NCBI GenBank assembly: GCA_003644895.1
Contig: QNDO01000003.1
Location: 1 to 26,826 of the forward strand
DNA: 26,826 bases
Reading direction: 5' to 3'
Source: Candidatus Hydrothermota bacterium
Lineage (GTDB): Bacteria > Hydrothermota > Hydrothermia > UBA1063
A program made the position numbers and the translations under genes. Shown here in pieces: positions 1 through 7,432 of the stretch (its first letter is position 1; each line of letters starts with the position of its first letter). The notes beneath the pieces are model-generated. The model was given only the letters and a program-made list of their open reading frames with translations, did no database searches and was not told the origin of the DNA.

Positions 1-1
1 A

Positions 2-2572
2 TTCAATTCTATTTTCACACTTTTTGACAAATTGAGTCAGAAAAAGCCCCTGGTATTGATCTTCGAAGACATCCACTGGATTGATGAGGCATCTCTTGAA
101 CTTCTGAGATTTCTTGCTGAAAAGGTCTCTACAAAGCGGATACTGATGCTGTGCTTACACAGACCAGAATTTAACCCTGCTTTCCCTGAGATGGAGCATA
201 TAACCATAATTTTTCTAACTCCTTTAAGTTTCCCCGAGAGTAAACAATTTATTAAATACCTACTGGGCGTTGAAGATGTACCAGACAGTTTTGTAGAAAT
301 AATTGTCCAAAAATCAGAAGGAAACCCATTATTTATGGAGGAAATAATCAGCAGCCTAGCAGGGCAGGGATACATCAGTATAGAAAACAGGAAATTAAAA
401 ATTCTCAAAAAGATAGAAACTACTGATATTCCTGCATCAATCCATGCTCTTATAACTTCTGAGCTTGACAAACTTCCAGAGGATCTTCGGGAAATAGTAA
501 AAATTGCCGCTGTAATCGGAAGAGAATTCAATGTAAGACTCTTGGCAATGATAGCGAGAACCGAAAATCTGGAGGAAAAATTGAGAGAGCTGGAAAATAA
601 AGGTTTTATTTACAAAAGTAAAAATAAGAAGGATGTATATATCTTTAAACACTCGTTCGTGAGAGATGGTGCTTACTCTCTCCTCTTAAAATCCGAGAAA
701 AAACAGTTACATGCCACTGTGGGATTTGCTATAGAAAATATATTCAAAGACAGGTTAGAGGAAAATTACGACATCCTAGCCTATCATTTTTACGAGGGTG
801 AGGTAACAACAAAAGCACTTGAATACCTTATCAAGGCAGCGCGAACTCACCAGAAACTTCATATGTATGTTATGTCTTATGAAAAATTTAAAAAGGCATT
901 GGATGTTATGAATAAGATGAAGATTAAAGAACGGAACCGACAATCAATAGAGTGGCAATATCTCATCTATCTTGGGAAAGGAAAAGCTGCTGAAATACTG
1001 GGAAGATGGAACGAGGCTCTAGCAGATTTCCAGAACGCTTTTTCCATAGCCCAGGATATCAAAAATATTGAATACCAGATGGAGTCGGGATATTATCTAG
1101 CAGAATTGTTATCCTTAAAAGGTGAATATCAAAATGCCCTCAAGTATATAGAAAGACTCGAAGGACTATCTCCTCGTAATTCCTTTTATATTGATTTGAA
1201 ATTGTTGAAATCCGAGATCTTGCAATTACGTGGTGAGTATGAAAAAAGTATAGCATTATTAGAAGAATCCTTAACATATCCAGGGGTAGAATCAGATACT
1301 TTTTTAAAAATAAAATTCTATACCAAATTAGCTGCTCTGTACTTAGAGAAAGGAGATTTTAAATTAGCCCATTACTACACAAAAGAGGCTAAAAAACTTG
1401 CTCAATCTCTTGAAGAACCATACACGCTGAATATCTCATTGAATTTGGTGGCTGAACAGTTAAACAAATTGGGTGTTTATGAAGTGGCACAGGATATACT
1501 AAGTAATGCAGTTAAAATATCTCGAGAAGTTGGGGATAAACAAACACTTCAGAGAATCTTTTATAACCTTGCATCTACGAAGGAAGGACTTGGCGAGGTT
1601 AGTGAGGCCCTTTCTCTACTACGTAGAGCCTTAGAAATTTCAATACAAACAGAGGATAGGTACTTTACGGGAATTATACTGAAAAAGATAGGGAAAATAC
1701 ACGTAGATTATATTAAAGATAGAAACCAAGCGATTCAGAATCTGAAACGATCCTGTGAAATATTCCAATCTATTGGGCAAAAATTAAATTTCTATGAAAA
1801 CTATGTGCTTTTATCTAAAATATATGCCGATCAATCCCAACTGGAAGATGCATATTCTATAATAAAAGAGGCATCTTCTTGGTTTAAAGAAAGTAAAGTA
1901 GAAAAGAATTATCTTGAAGCTACGCTGACCCAAGCTTACATTGAGTTATTAAGAGGTGAATTTGACGAAGCTTATCGTAAAAGTATAATCAAAAGTAAGT
2001 ACAAAACTGGTGAATTAAGTTTACTCTCTTGTGAGCTCAAAACTCTTCTCTTCTTGTTACAAAAAACTCCGAAAATATCTGAAGAGTTAGACACACTGGC
2101 TAAGGAAATCGAAGAGATAGAAAAATGGCCTCTATCTAGAGCCTGTACTATTCGCTTAACTATAGTTAAGACATTATTAAACATAATGAAGGAACAATAC
2201 AGTGAGGTTATTTCCCTATATAATAAATTCACGGCATCTTTACCAATTACAGAATTTAGGGAAGAAAGAGCCTTTCTCAATACATTGGCGGGGTTTGCCA
2301 GGGGTATGGAAGGAGAAAAAGACCAGGCCATATTTATGTTTGAGGAGTCTTTGGGACTCTTGGATATTCTGGGCAGTATTCCTTTGAGGATTATTGCAAG
2401 ATATTTCTATTTGAAATTCGCTATAATAAAAGGCCTTAAAGAGATTTATGAAAAAGAATTACCGGTAATTGAACAACAAATAAAGGACTATAATATTAGG
2501 GGACTTTCATTATTAACCCATTTACTTCAAGAAGAACGTAATAAAATTGCACAACAGAAAAAATTTGAATAA
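2..2572 (+). CDS. 5'-truncated AAA-type ATPase with C-terminal TPR repeats
   Basis: The reading frame is open from base 2, so the gene begins before the window; the TTG at 32 is not a credible start. The first visible residues hold a Walker B motif (LVLIFEDIHWID), and later GNPLFMEEI and the AAVIGREF winged-helix signature. This is the pattern of the AAA_16-type ATPase module found behind Ser/Thr kinase or adenylate cyclase domains in large bacterial signalling proteins and in MalT/LuxR-type regulators. The Walker A motif, and any kinase, cyclase or DNA-binding part, would lie upstream and cannot be seen. From about residue 270 to the end the protein is helical with degenerate TPR units (for example GRWNEALADFQNAF, KGEYQNALKYIERL, GEVSEALSLLRRAL), a likely protein-binding scaffold. 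It is followed after 18 bases by the HEAT-like gene, so the two are probably co-transcribed. The ATPase-TPR call is firm; the overall function is unknown. Confidence 0.8.
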   Translation, partial: FNSIFTLFDKLSQKKPLVLIFEDIHWIDEASLELLRFLAEKVSTKRILMLCLHRPEFNPAFPEMEHITIIFLTPLSFPESKQFIKYLLGVEDVPDSFVEIIVQKSEGNPLFMEEIISSLAGQGYISIENRKLKILKKIETTDIPASIHALITSELDKLPEDLREIVKIAAVIGREFNVRLLAMIARTENLEEKLRELENKGFIYKSKNKKDVYIFKHSFVRDGAYSLLLKSEKKQLHATVGFAIENIFKDRLEENYDILAYHFYEGEVTTKALEYLIKAARTHQKLHMYVMSYEKFKKALDVMNKMKIKERNRQSIEWQYLIYLGKGKAAEILGRWNEALADFQNAFSIAQDIKNIEYQMESGYYLAELLSLKGEYQNALKYIERLEGLSPRNSFYIDLKLLKSEILQLRGEYEKSIALLEESLTYPGVESDTFLKIKFYTKLAALYLEKGDFKLAHYYTKEAKKLAQSLEEPYTLNISLNLVAEQLNKLGVYEVAQDILSNAVKISREVGDKQTLQRIFYNLASTKEGLGEVSEALSLLRRALEISIQTEDRYFTGIILKKIGKIHVDYIKDRNQAIQNLKRSCEIFQSIGQKLNFYENYVLLSKIYADQSQLEDAYSIIKEASSWFKESKVEKNYLEATLTQAYIELLRGEFDEAYRKSIIKSKYKTGELSLLSCELKTLLFLLQKTPKISEELDTLAKEIEEIEKWPLSRACTIRLTIVKTLLNIMKEQYSEVISLYNKFTASLPITEFREERAFLNTLAGFARGMEGEKDQAIFMFEESLGLLDILGSIPLRIIARYFYLKFAIIKGLKEIYEKELPVIEQQIKDYNIRGLSLLTHLLQEERNKIAQQKKFE

Positions 2573-2590
2573 AATATAGAGGTTAGAGAA

Positions 2591-4261
2591 ATGAAAGAAT
2601 TAACTGCACTTATAGAAAAGGCATATCGAGCCTATAGAATCTACCCCAGGGGGCATGAAATACCCAAACATTTCTTGAGACAGGTCTGGGAAAAACTCAA
2701 AGAACTTTTCGCATCCCGGGCAGAAATTTCTTTTTACATAGAAAGAAATAGAATCCTAGACGAGGAGGGAAATATCATACTAGAAGGCGAAGAAAACGAA
2801 GAAAACTTCTCCTGGTTTTTATACAAAGGGGGAATAAAGGGTGTTGTAATAACCCCTCAAATCTCACTGTATGAACTTAAAGACTTTTTCGAAGCAATTG
2901 GTGAAGTAAGTGATCTCGATCAAGATAAATATGCGCTCCTTGTGGCTTTAAATAAACGGAATTTTGAGGGTATAAGTTATGAGATCGCGCCAGAATTTAT
3001 TGAAGATGAAAATGTCTTCATCCCTGAAACTTTTGAAGAATTTAAAAAACTAAAAGAAAAGGAACCCAAAAGTGAACCAATCGAAGTGGATGAAAAACCA
3101 GTAGCAAAAATAGAAATCCCCATAATTATAGAATCCAGAGAAGTGTTTAAGATTTCATATGAAGAGGAGCAGCTTCTTCAGGAAGAGATCGAGAAAGAGC
3201 GGGAGCAAAATAAATTAGATAAATTACTAGTATATTTAATTGAAATACTAAAAGAATCAGATCTTCCCAATTTTAATAGGATTATTGATGCTATAGAAGA
3301 ACTTCTGCTCATAGAAATTAAAAACAAAAACTTGAAAAGAATTTTATCGGTTTTTAAGAATCTTAAGCAACTTGCCGCTTCAGCGGGACAGTTGGTCTGG
3401 GCAACTGAAAAAATTAAAAGAATAGAATTCCTCTTTCGAAAAATTTCGGATTCAAAACTTATCTCGGGAATTCTAGAGGAAGACAAACTGAATAATAAAG
3501 AAATTCAGGAATTTATTGCCCATCTAAAACCTCCAGTAGCCATTGATATTCTGGAGATAGCAGCAAAAACTGGAAAACATGCAAGAAGAAATGCTCTTCT
3601 GAAAGGTATTTCAAAAATTGAAGGATTGGACATTAACAAAATAACGCAATATCTCAAAAGTAATATTGAGCGTAAAGACCTCTTAATCGCTGGAATTGAA
3701 CTCCTTGGGATGCTCTCAGATGAGTCTTCCACAAGGTTTCTTGAAAGTTTGAAGAATATGGAAGATGAGGACATACGAGTAGCGCTCGTGAAGGCTCTGT
3801 TTTCTTTAAAAGGCGACATATCACCATTTATTAATGATACAAGTAGCAAGGTAAGATTGACTGCCTATCAGGAGCTAAAAAAGAATCCCAGAAAAGTCTA
3901 CGCAGAATTGATTGCCAAAAAAGTCCTTGATCCCTCTATCCATAATTTTGATACATTGGAAAAACAAATTTTCTTCTCCCTTGCTGCGCTTTATGTTAAT
4001 GACGAAGAAGTATCCAAAAGCATTAAAAAACTTTTAAATTATCGCCCATCGTTTTTAAAAAGAATCTTTGAAAATAAAAAAACACTGGATACAATAAATA
4101 CTCTAATCCATTCCTTGGCAGAAACTAAGTCGAAAAAAGCCTTCGAGATCCTTTTGGAGGGGATTACCGGGGCACGCTATAAAAAGGTCAGACATATGTG
4201 TAAAGAAACACTTAAAAACTTAGGAGGTGGTTTTTACGGTGGAGAAGAGAGAAATAGATGA
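2591..4261 (+). CDS. HEAT-like repeat protein with N-terminal domain shared with the next gene
   Basis: This 556-residue protein has three parts. Residues 1-120 form a small alpha/beta domain with a YPRGHEIP motif followed by predicted strands (ISFYIERNRIL, IKGVVITP). Residues about 130-190 are a Glu/Lys-rich linker. From about 195 to the end it is helical, with HEAT-like units such as DLLIAGIELLGMLSDESSTRFL and DIRVALVKALFSL. The N-terminal domain is recognisably the same as that of the HD-GYP protein encoded next. No enzyme motif or membrane segment is visible, so a cytoplasmic scaffold or regulatory partner is the likely role. The start is supported by AGAGG at 2578-2582, eight bases before the ATG. 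The 3' end overlaps the following gene by 23 bases, which argues for translational coupling. No specific named family was recognised. Confidence 0.75.
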   Translation: MKELTALIEKAYRAYRIYPRGHEIPKHFLRQVWEKLKELFASRAEISFYIERNRILDEEGNIILEGEENEENFSWFLYKGGIKGVVITPQISLYELKDFFEAIGEVSDLDQDKYALLVALNKRNFEGISYEIAPEFIEDENVFIPETFEEFKKLKEKEPKSEPIEVDEKPVAKIEIPIIIESREVFKISYEEEQLLQEEIEKEREQNKLDKLLVYLIEILKESDLPNFNRIIDAIEELLLIEIKNKNLKRILSVFKNLKQLAASAGQLVWATEKIKRIEFLFRKISDSKLISGILEEDKLNNKEIQEFIAHLKPPVAIDILEIAAKTGKHARRNALLKGISKIEGLDINKITQYLKSNIERKDLLIAGIELLGMLSDESSTRFLESLKNMEDEDIRVALVKALFSLKGDISPFINDTSSKVRLTAYQELKKNPRKVYAELIAKKVLDPSIHNFDTLEKQIFFSLAALYVNDEEVSKSIKKLLNYRPSFLKRIFENKKTLDTINTLIHSLAETKSKKAFEILLEGITGARYKKVRHMCKETLKNLGGGFYGGEERNR

Positions 4262-5603
4262 AAAAATAGTAATCTCGCTTCAGGCCTTGATGAACAACAT
4301 CAAACTTTATGACAAAGGACACCCTGCCATACAGAAAAGTTTGAGCGAACTTTTAGGCTTGATAAAACCTAAGCTCGAGGAAGATGGTGAATTAACCATC
4401 ACCTTAAGAAGCTGGTATCTTTATATAAACGGAATGAGGATTAAAATAAAAACCACTAATTTTCTCCAACTAAAAAATTTCATGGAGCTTCTTTCTGAAA
4501 AGGACATAGGAGGAATAGTAATTAACCAAAATGTGAAAGATGAAGAAGTTTTGCTTTTCCTAGAACTATTAACAAAGGAAGATTTGCATCGGGAAGACAT
4601 TTTAAAGTTATTAAAAGAAAATGAAGTACAAAGTATTCATATATTACCACTTGTGCATTCTGGAGAAATTATTGACCCCAAAAAACGGGTTAAACAGATA
4701 TATTTTGAGACTATTAACTTAGTTAAACAAATATCAACAACTGAAAACATAACCCAGAAATTATTTAGCAAATTCACAGTGGGTATCTACTATCTCATAG
4801 ATACACTCAAGGCATCAGAAGGGCTCCTACTCGGTCTAACAGTAGTGAAGAATTATGATGATTATCTTTACAATCACTCCGTTAATGTTGCAATTCTTTC
4901 ACTTTCCATAGGGGTGAGAATAGGCCTTAAGAGTAAAGAACTCCTAAAGCTCGGACAATCGGCCCTTCTCCATGATATCGGAATGACTCAAATTCCGAAA
5001 GATCTACTGGTTAAAGAAGGAATATTAACTTCAGAGGAATGGAAAATCGTTAAAACTCACCCCATAATCGGCGCAGAAATGACTATGGATCTAGTGGGAC
5101 TTAATGAAGAGACAGCAGATGTAATTCTTGCAGTACTTGAGCACCAGAAGGGATACGATGGTAGTGGCTATCCTGACTTTGTCAATGTAAAACCCCTCTC
5201 ATTGTTCTCACGAATAATACAAATTGCTGATTTTTATGACGCTGTCACCACCCCACGAATTCACAACCCAGTCCCCATGTCGCCTGCTGAAGCTATGGCT
5301 CATCTAATCAAAAATGCAGGGAAACTCTTTGATCCTATTCTTTCGAAATTCTTTGTGAATTTACTGGGCATCTATCCTTTGGGAACACTTGTATTCTTGA
5401 ATACCGGAGAATGGGGACTGGTAATAGGACAACCCCAGGATAGGTTGAATATACACAAACCTATAGTACTTCTGATCAAAGATTCCACAGGGAAGGATAT
5501 ACCAAGAAGAATAGTAGATTTGAGTAAATCTGACCTTGAGATTAGAGAAGCTGAATCACCATGGAAATTTGGAATTGACCCTGCAGAATACTTTCTGGAA
5601 TAG
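4239..5603 (+). CDS. HD-GYP domain phosphohydrolase (probable cyclic-di-GMP phosphodiesterase)
   Basis: HD-GYP proteins hydrolyse cyclic dinucleotides, usually c-di-GMP, with an Fe/Mn centre. Numbered from the GTG at 4239 (454 aa), the order is: N-terminal domain (about 1-125) with LYDKGHPAIQ, matching the preceding gene product; helical linker; HD-GYP domain about 200-365 with NHSVNVA, LLHDIG (H245-D246), THP (H274), DGSGYP (to 312) and ADFYDAVTTPR; then a C-terminal beta-rich segment. The usual HHExxDGxGYP motif reads EHQKGYDGSGYP, so the second His is Gln303 and the next Glu is Lys304, which may alter metal binding. The start is chosen because GGAGGT at 4223-4228 precedes GTG 4239; an earlier in-frame GTG at 4227 lies inside that ribosome site. 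The stop abuts the convergent polX stop with no intergenic base. The family call is firm; activity is uncertain. Confidence 0.88.
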   Translation: MEKREIDEKIVISLQALMNNIKLYDKGHPAIQKSLSELLGLIKPKLEEDGELTITLRSWYLYINGMRIKIKTTNFLQLKNFMELLSEKDIGGIVINQNVKDEEVLLFLELLTKEDLHREDILKLLKENEVQSIHILPLVHSGEIIDPKKRVKQIYFETINLVKQISTTENITQKLFSKFTVGIYYLIDTLKASEGLLLGLTVVKNYDDYLYNHSVNVAILSLSIGVRIGLKSKELLKLGQSALLHDIGMTQIPKDLLVKEGILTSEEWKIVKTHPIIGAEMTMDLVGLNEETADVILAVLEHQKGYDGSGYPDFVNVKPLSLFSRIIQIADFYDAVTTPRIHNPVPMSPAEAMAHLIKNAGKLFDPILSKFFVNLLGIYPLGTLVFLNTGEWGLVIGQPQDRLNIHKPIVLLIKDSTGKDIPRRIVDLSKSDLEIREAESPWKFGIDPAEYFLE

Positions 5604-7328
5604 TTATTTCCTTCTCTTACGCCTCCACTCCATCAATTGTTCCACGGATAAAGTATTAAGGATATCCTCTGGTTCGAGCCAACCTCTACGTGCTACACCT
5701 ACTCCCAATCTCATCATCCAGAGCTGTCCTATATTGTGGGCATCTGTTCCTATGCTCAATTTTACTCCTTTTTCTTTGGCAAGACGAACATTAATATCGT
5801 TCAAATCTAATCGCTCATAGTATGCATTAATCTCGAGGGCAATATCTTTCTCCCGGGCCTTTTCAATGATTTTTTCAATATCCAGTCTGTAACCTTCCCT
5901 CTGTCCAATTAATCTACCTGTAGGATGAGCTATCACATCTACATGGGGATTATCCATGGCTTTCAGGATTCTTGCCGTTACATCTTCATCTTTTTTCCAG
6001 ATGTGTATAGCCGCAACCACAAAATCCAGCTTCTCTAATATTTCATCTGGATAATCAAGAGTTCCATCTTGTAATATATCCACTTCAGTTCCTGCAAGTA
6101 GTCTGATCCGAGGGTATTTTTGATTAACTTGTTCTATCTCTTCCAACTTTTTAAGCAACCGATCTATCTCCAGTCCGCGGGCATATTTTACACTCCTTGA
6201 ATGGTCACAGATAGCAATATATTCATAACCTCTTTCAATCCCTTTTAATGCTATCTCTTCTAAGTCGGCGGTACCATCAGAATAGCGGGAGTGTACATGC
6301 AGATCTCCCCTGATCTGATCCTCTTTCACAAGATTGGGCAAAGCATCATTCAGAGCAGCTTCTATTTCTCCCCTGTCTTCTCTTAATTCAGGCGGGATCC
6401 ATTTAAGTCCCAAAACCTTGTAAACTTCATCTTCGCTGGCCCCGGTTATCTTTTTTTCACCTTTGAAGACCCCGTACTCTGAAACCTTTAATCCCTTCTG
6501 TTTGGCTATAGATCTGATTTTAATATTGTGCGCCTTCGAACCAGTGAAATACTGTAAAGCAGCCCCCCATGAATCTCTGGGAACAACTCTTAAATCCACC
6601 TGGTACCGATCCTCAAAAATACAGGAACCCTTAGTTTCACCCTGAGCAAGGACTTTAGTAACACCAGGTAACTCGGTAAAATATTTTATGATTTTAAATC
6701 CATCCTGTCCCACTACTAGAATATCAAGGTCACCTACCGTTTCTTTCATTCTTCTAAAGGAGCCACAGGGGGAGATCAACTCAACCTCTTTCAATTCTTT
6801 CAACCTGCCTACTATATCCTCTACGATGGGGATCGCGAGCCCGATGGGTATTCTGTCTTTCATCCTGGTATAAAGCTCAAGACCTTTTTTAATATTTTCT
6901 ACTTTTTTAGCACCCATACCGGGCAATTTTTCAAGAGAACCATCCTCCAAAACTTTCTTCAAATCCTCCAAATTTTTGACCCCAAGTTCATCGTAGGCCA
7001 GTTTCAGGGTTTTTGGACCAAGACCCGGGACATCCAGAAGTTCCAGTAAATCCTGGGGGACTAGTGACATTACCTCTTCATATTTCCTCATCTTCCCGGT
7101 TTCCAGATACTCAGCGATTTTCTTAGCAATCCTCTCACCAATTCCAGGAATGGTCATAAGACCTTGCAGGCCCTTCTCTTTATATACTTCCTCCACATCT
7201 TCCACCAGGTCATTCAGCACCCGTGCAGCTTTCCTGTAAGCACTTATCTTAAAAGGATTGTCCCCCATAAATTCTAGGGCATCGCCTATCTTTTCAAATA
7301 TTTGTGCAAGTACCTTATTCTTGTTCAT
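5604..7328 (-). CDS. polX: DNA polymerase X family protein with PHP domain (PolX)
   Basis: Bacterial PolX is a gap-filling repair polymerase joined to a PHP metal-dependent 3'-5' exonuclease. At 574 aa it has the usual length. Visible motifs are helix-hairpin-helix elements at about 59-70 (IPGIGERIAKKI), 99-108 (DVPGLGPKTL) and 135-144. The nucleotidyltransferase motif is CGSFRR with catalytic DLD (D200, D202) and a third Asp at 245. An NTP-binding YFTGSKAHN segment lies at about 260-268. The PHP domain begins DLHVHSRYSDG (H344, H346) and includes a late SIGTDAHN motif. No key residue appears missing. It is transcribed alone, divergent from the polysaccharide operon and tail-to-tail with the HD-GYP gene. 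The start has no Shine-Dalgarno but has a -10 box six bases upstream, suggesting a leaderless mRNA. Confidence 0.96.
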   Translation of the reverse strand: MNKNKVLAQIFEKIGDALEFMGDNPFKISAYRKAARVLNDLVEDVEEVYKEKGLQGLMTIPGIGERIAKKIAEYLETGKMRKYEEVMSLVPQDLLELLDVPGLGPKTLKLAYDELGVKNLEDLKKVLEDGSLEKLPGMGAKKVENIKKGLELYTRMKDRIPIGLAIPIVEDIVGRLKELKEVELISPCGSFRRMKETVGDLDILVVGQDGFKIIKYFTELPGVTKVLAQGETKGSCIFEDRYQVDLRVVPRDSWGAALQYFTGSKAHNIKIRSIAKQKGLKVSEYGVFKGEKKITGASEDEVYKVLGLKWIPPELREDRGEIEAALNDALPNLVKEDQIRGDLHVHSRYSDGTADLEEIALKGIERGYEYIAICDHSRSVKYARGLEIDRLLKKLEEIEQVNQKYPRIRLLAGTEVDILQDGTLDYPDEILEKLDFVVAAIHIWKKDEDVTARILKAMDNPHVDVIAHPTGRLIGQREGYRLDIEKIIEKAREKDIALEINAYYERLDLNDINVRLAKEKGVKLSIGTDAHNIGQLWMMRLGVGVARRGWLEPEDILNTLSVEQLMEWRRKRRK

Positions 7329-7334
7329 AGTTTT

Positions 7335-7362
7335 ATTTTAACGTTTTATTCCGTTTTTTCAA
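7335..7362 (-). promoter_or_regulatory. polX promoter, leaderless type
   Basis: On the minus strand a -35 box TTGAAA (7357-7362) and a -10 box TAAAAT (7335-7340) are separated by 16 bases. The -10 ends six bases before the polX ATG, and no purine-rich ribosome site lies between, so the A of the ATG is close to the expected transcription start. Confidence 0.6.
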
Positions 7363-7374
7363 GAGACAAAGTTC

Positions 7375-7403
7375 TTGCTCAAACAGACATGTAAAAATAT
7401 AAT
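7375..7403 (+). promoter_or_regulatory. Promoter of the polysaccharide export operon
   Basis: TTGCTC (7375-7380), 17 bases, then a perfect TATAAT (7398-7403). Transcription would begin near 7410, leaving a leader of about 22 bases that holds a GAGG ribosome site at 7422-7425, seven bases before the ATG at 7433. It does not overlap the divergent polX promoter. Confidence 0.65.
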
Positions 7404-7432
7404 ATTGTTTAAATTACAATCGAGGCATTACT

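Noticed and set aside
1..31. TTG at 32 as the start of the first gene
   Set aside because: The frame is open to base 2 and the residues before it fit the ATPase fold, so the gene is cut by the window edge.
5536..5820. Plus-strand open frame across the HD-GYP/polX junction
   Set aside because: It overlaps two strongly supported genes and encodes a low-complexity, non-family-like peptide with no ribosome site; it is a shadow of polX.
7371..7386. GTTCTTGCTCAAAC in the wzc-like promoter as a LexA site
   Set aside because: It matches the lexA region only over GTTCTTG; the second half-site 12 bases later is absent, so one half-site by chance is likely.
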